DNA from: Paenibacillus glacialis
Lineage (GTDB): Bacteria > Bacillota > Bacilli > Paenibacillales > Paenibacillaceae
Assembly: GCF_001637205.1 (NCBI RefSeq)
Contig: NZ_LVJH01000021.1
Coordinates: 124,001 to 188,000 of the forward strand
DNA: 64,000 nt
Direction: 5' to 3'
The translations under genes were made by a program, and so were the position numbers. The notes below the pieces were generated by a model. That model did not search any database. It saw nothing but the letters and a program-made list of their open reading frames with translations, and was not told the origin of the DNA. Of the stretch, positions 62,316-64,000 are shown in pieces; position 1 is the first letter of the stretch, and each line of letters starts with the position of its first letter.

Positions 62316-62784
62316 AATTAATGCCCTCCTTATTGATTAACAAAACTTCCAGGCAAGTTTGCCTAACTCTTCATTTGTCTTGCGAGGTAAAAGATTAACA
62401 AATATAAAAAAGAAAACACATCTGAAAACTTGGTTTTACACCTCAATGATTCATTTGAGAAACTAACCAATGCATTTGATGGTTTAAAGATTAATAGCTT
62501 GATCTGTGGATTTTTATTTTAGCATTTCAGAAAAGGGCTTAACCTGTTAACCAACTTGTTAAATTAATTATATCACATACATGTCAAGCGACTACGACTG
62601 TGTGAATGTGACTATTTCTCGAACTTTTATTCAAAGTGAAACACATTACAGGATTAAAGACCGCTGATCTCCTTTTTTTGATCAGCGGCTGGCTATTTAA
62701 TTTACTTTAATAACTTTTATAAATGGCCTGTTCTGACTGTTTTGATATGCTCCATTTTGTTAACTTCGATGACAGCAGTGATTA
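62316..62784. promoter_or_regulatory. Promoter and possible operator region of recA
   Basis: On the minus strand an extended -10 TGATATAAT (TATAAT at 62572-62567) is followed by TTAAC/GTTAA half-sites: TTAACCTGTTAA (62539-62550) and GTTAACCAACTTGTTAA (62545-62561). A CGAAC-N4-ATTCA sequence at 62620-62633 is only half of a Bacillus LexA box. The hairpin CCGCTGATC / GATCAGCGG (62661-62688) ends the uvrA-side transcript. No gene seen. Confidence 0.45.
62661..62688 (-). terminator. Terminator-like hairpin after the 105-residue gene
   Basis: CCGCTGATC / GATCAGCGG, 10-base A-rich loop on the minus strand, weak T-tail. Confidence 0.5.
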
Positions 62785-63102
62785 TTATTTCTTTTTTTTA
62801 GTAGAGGACTTTCTCTTTGATGCTGCTAATTCACGAGCAGCTTCGGCGGCCACTTCGCGTTCCTCTTCTTGTCGCTGCTTCTCAGCTTCAATCTGTTTCT
62901 GATTTTGATAATATTGAGCGATCACAAACTCTTGAACGGCAGGATCGTGCATCCACAAGTGCTGCACGAAGGCATCGGGAAAAGTAAATCCTTTTTGCCC
63001 TAAGGGTTCTGCAAATTGAACATCAATCCGGTTGTCTGTGTTGCTCACAACAAATCCTTCACCGAAACGAATATGCATGACTTTTTGACTAATTAGTTCC
63101 AT
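62785..63102 (-). CDS. Small protein with beta-barrel-like N-terminus and basic tail
   Basis: 105 residues. MELISQKVMHIRFGEGFVVS then NRIDVQFAEPLGQKGFTFPD resembles a short KOW/Tudor-like beta-barrel block found at the start of several Firmicute proteins (VxHxxFGxGxV...F.FPDAF). The C-terminus is a charged helix ending in KRKSSTKKKK, which may bind nucleic acid. It begins 5 bases after the uvrA stop, so it is co-translated with uvrA. Function unknown. Confidence 0.65.
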   Translation of the reverse strand: MELISQKVMHIRFGEGFVVSNTDNRIDVQFAEPLGQKGFTFPDAFVQHLWMHDPAVQEFVIAQYYQNQKQIEAEKQRQEEEREVAAEAARELAASKRKSSTKKKK

Positions 63103-63107
63103 TGCTC

Positions 63108-64000
63108 TCAGTGCCCCTTCAACTCATTTTTCAAAAATCTTCCGGTGTAGCTTATTTCGCATCTGGACACTTCCTCCGGTGTACCAACGCAAACAAGCTC
63201 TCCTCCATGTATTCCCCCTTCGGGTCCTAAATCAATTATAAAATCAGCGTTTTTGATCACTTCCAAACTGTGCTCTATAACCACAACGGTGTTTCCACTC
63301 TCAACCAGTTCATGCATGATATTTATCAATTGATGCACATCGGCTATATGCAAGCCTGTAGTTGGTTCATCCATAACATAAAGGGTGCTTCCCGTGGCTG
63401 GCTTCAAAAGCTCTGTCGCAAGCTTGACCCGTTGAGCTTCTCCGCCGGATAACGTGGTAGAGGCTTGTCCTAGTTGAACATAACCAAGTCCAACTTTGCA
63501 AATCGCAGCGATCCTTTTCCGTATTTTAGGCATATTTTCAAAGAAAACTAATGCTTCTTCTGCTGTCATAGCCAACACATCCGCAATATTTTTACCCTTA
63601 TAATAGATTTCCAACGTTTCTCGGTTATAACGTTTGCCTTTACATACTTCGCAGGGAACATACACATCTGGAAGGAAATGCATTTGAATTTTCATAACAC
63701 CATCTCCTGCACACGCTTCACACCGTCCTCCTTTGACGTTAAAAGAGAATCTTCTGGCTTCGTAGCCGCGAACTTTAGCTTCGCTTGTTAATGCAAAATG
63801 GGAACGGATGAGGTCGAACACACCTGTATACGTGGCTGGATTAGATCGCGGCGAACGTCCAATTGGACTTTGATCGATATGGATTACTTTATCGAGGAAT
63901 TCAGTCCCTTCTATCGCTCTATATTTTCCAGGTTTCGTCTTGGCTCTGTTAAGTTCTGTAGCTAGTTTCTTATATAAGATCTCATTTATCAGACTAGATT
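63108..64000 (-). CDS. uvrA: UvrA excision nuclease subunit, C-terminal part (runs off window)
   Basis: About 297 residues are visible; the frame is open to the window end and begins beyond it. Zinc finger CEAC...CEVC within [18 protein letters not shown] and [21 protein letters not shown] signature [18 protein letters not shown]; Walker [13 protein letters not shown]; and the [21 protein letters not shown] block upstream. All are canonical UvrA, the damage-recognition ATPase of nucleotide excision repair. It ends ELKGH, shorter than some housekeeping UvrA tails. Because a recA and sigma factor share the locus, it may be an accessory UvrA. Confidence 0.9.
   Translation of the reverse strand, partial: SSLINEILYKKLATELNRAKTKPGKYRAIEGTEFLDKVIHIDQSPIGRSPRSNPATYTGVFDLIRSHFALTSEAKVRGYEARRFSFNVKGGRCEACAGDGVMKIQMHFLPDVYVPCEVCKGKRYNRETLEIYYKGKNIADVLAMTAEEALVFFENMPKIRKRIAAICKVGLGYVQLGQASTTLSGGEAQRVKLATELLKPATGSTLYVMDEPTTGLHIADVHQLINIMHELVESGNTVVVIEHSLEVIKNADFIIDLGPEGGIHGGELVCVGTPEEVSRCEISYTGRFLKNELKGH

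Noticed and set aside
62620..62633. LexA/SOS box before recA
   Set aside because: Only CGAAC matches; the second half is ATTCA in place of GTTCG, too weak for a Bacillus LexA site.

Overview
The window looks like a chromosomal segment of a low-to-mid GC, spore-forming Firmicute, most probably a Paenibacillus or close relative. The signs are AGGAGG-type ribosome binding sites with frequent TTG and GTG starts, S-layer-homology (SLH) proteins, a GerAB-type germination permease, an Lsa-type ABC-F protein, AzlCD, CsoR/CstR and Fur-like control sites, and many ECF sigma/anti-sigma pairs. The species assignment is inference. No rRNA, tRNA or CRISPR array was seen.

Layout. 0-33 kb is mostly ordinary, densely packed backbone: a secreted protein; an ECF sigma/anti-sigma pair; an aldose-epimerase-like enzyme; a WYL regulator split by an in-frame amber codon; an RND exporter; an SDR next to two M29 aminopeptidases; a CstR/rhodanese pair under a textbook promoter-operator; azlCD; a nitroreductase behind a Fur box; a CcdA/TlpA redox set; an lsa-type gene behind a multi-part attenuator; an AlkC-like protein; a PQQ-type sugar dehydrogenase with FN3 domains; and a secreted protein made of four Gmad2-like repeats beside a second ECF/anti-sigma pair.

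33-50 kb is an accessory, decaying region. A dispersed repeat family (consensus about GRCAAGAATNTNKTCCGAT) occurs in both orientations at its edges and inside it, like arms of a Mu/Tn7-type transposon. Between the copies lie a beta-lactamase-fold/SLH protein of different base composition, a response regulator, an in-frame chimera of a sensor-kinase N-terminus with the C-terminus of a tetracycline ribosomal-protection factor, an SLH lipoprotein, a MarR/FAD-monooxygenase pair with three palindromic operators, a vanG-vanXY-vanT-like operon (vanT has lost most of its membrane domain in frame) behind three 11-bp-phased direct repeats, and remnants of at least six other genes.

50-58.5 kb holds a Tn554-type tnpC remnant, a DUF2239 protein behind twin perfect palindromes, a frameshifted DUF1330-like gene, an alpha/beta hydrolase, and a two-component system interleaved with two DUF885 peptidases produced by a segmental duplication of about 2 kb. 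58.6-59.4 kb contains two colliding pseudogenes (S1 protease, Old Yellow Enzyme).

59.5-64 kb is a DNA-repair/transcription island on the minus strand: uvrA (runs off the window), a small KOW-like protein, a divergent recA, a primary-type sigma factor with altered -35-contact residues and a hairpin over its ribosome binding site, and a CarD-family RNA polymerase factor. This set and the lsa attenuator are the most interesting items in the window.
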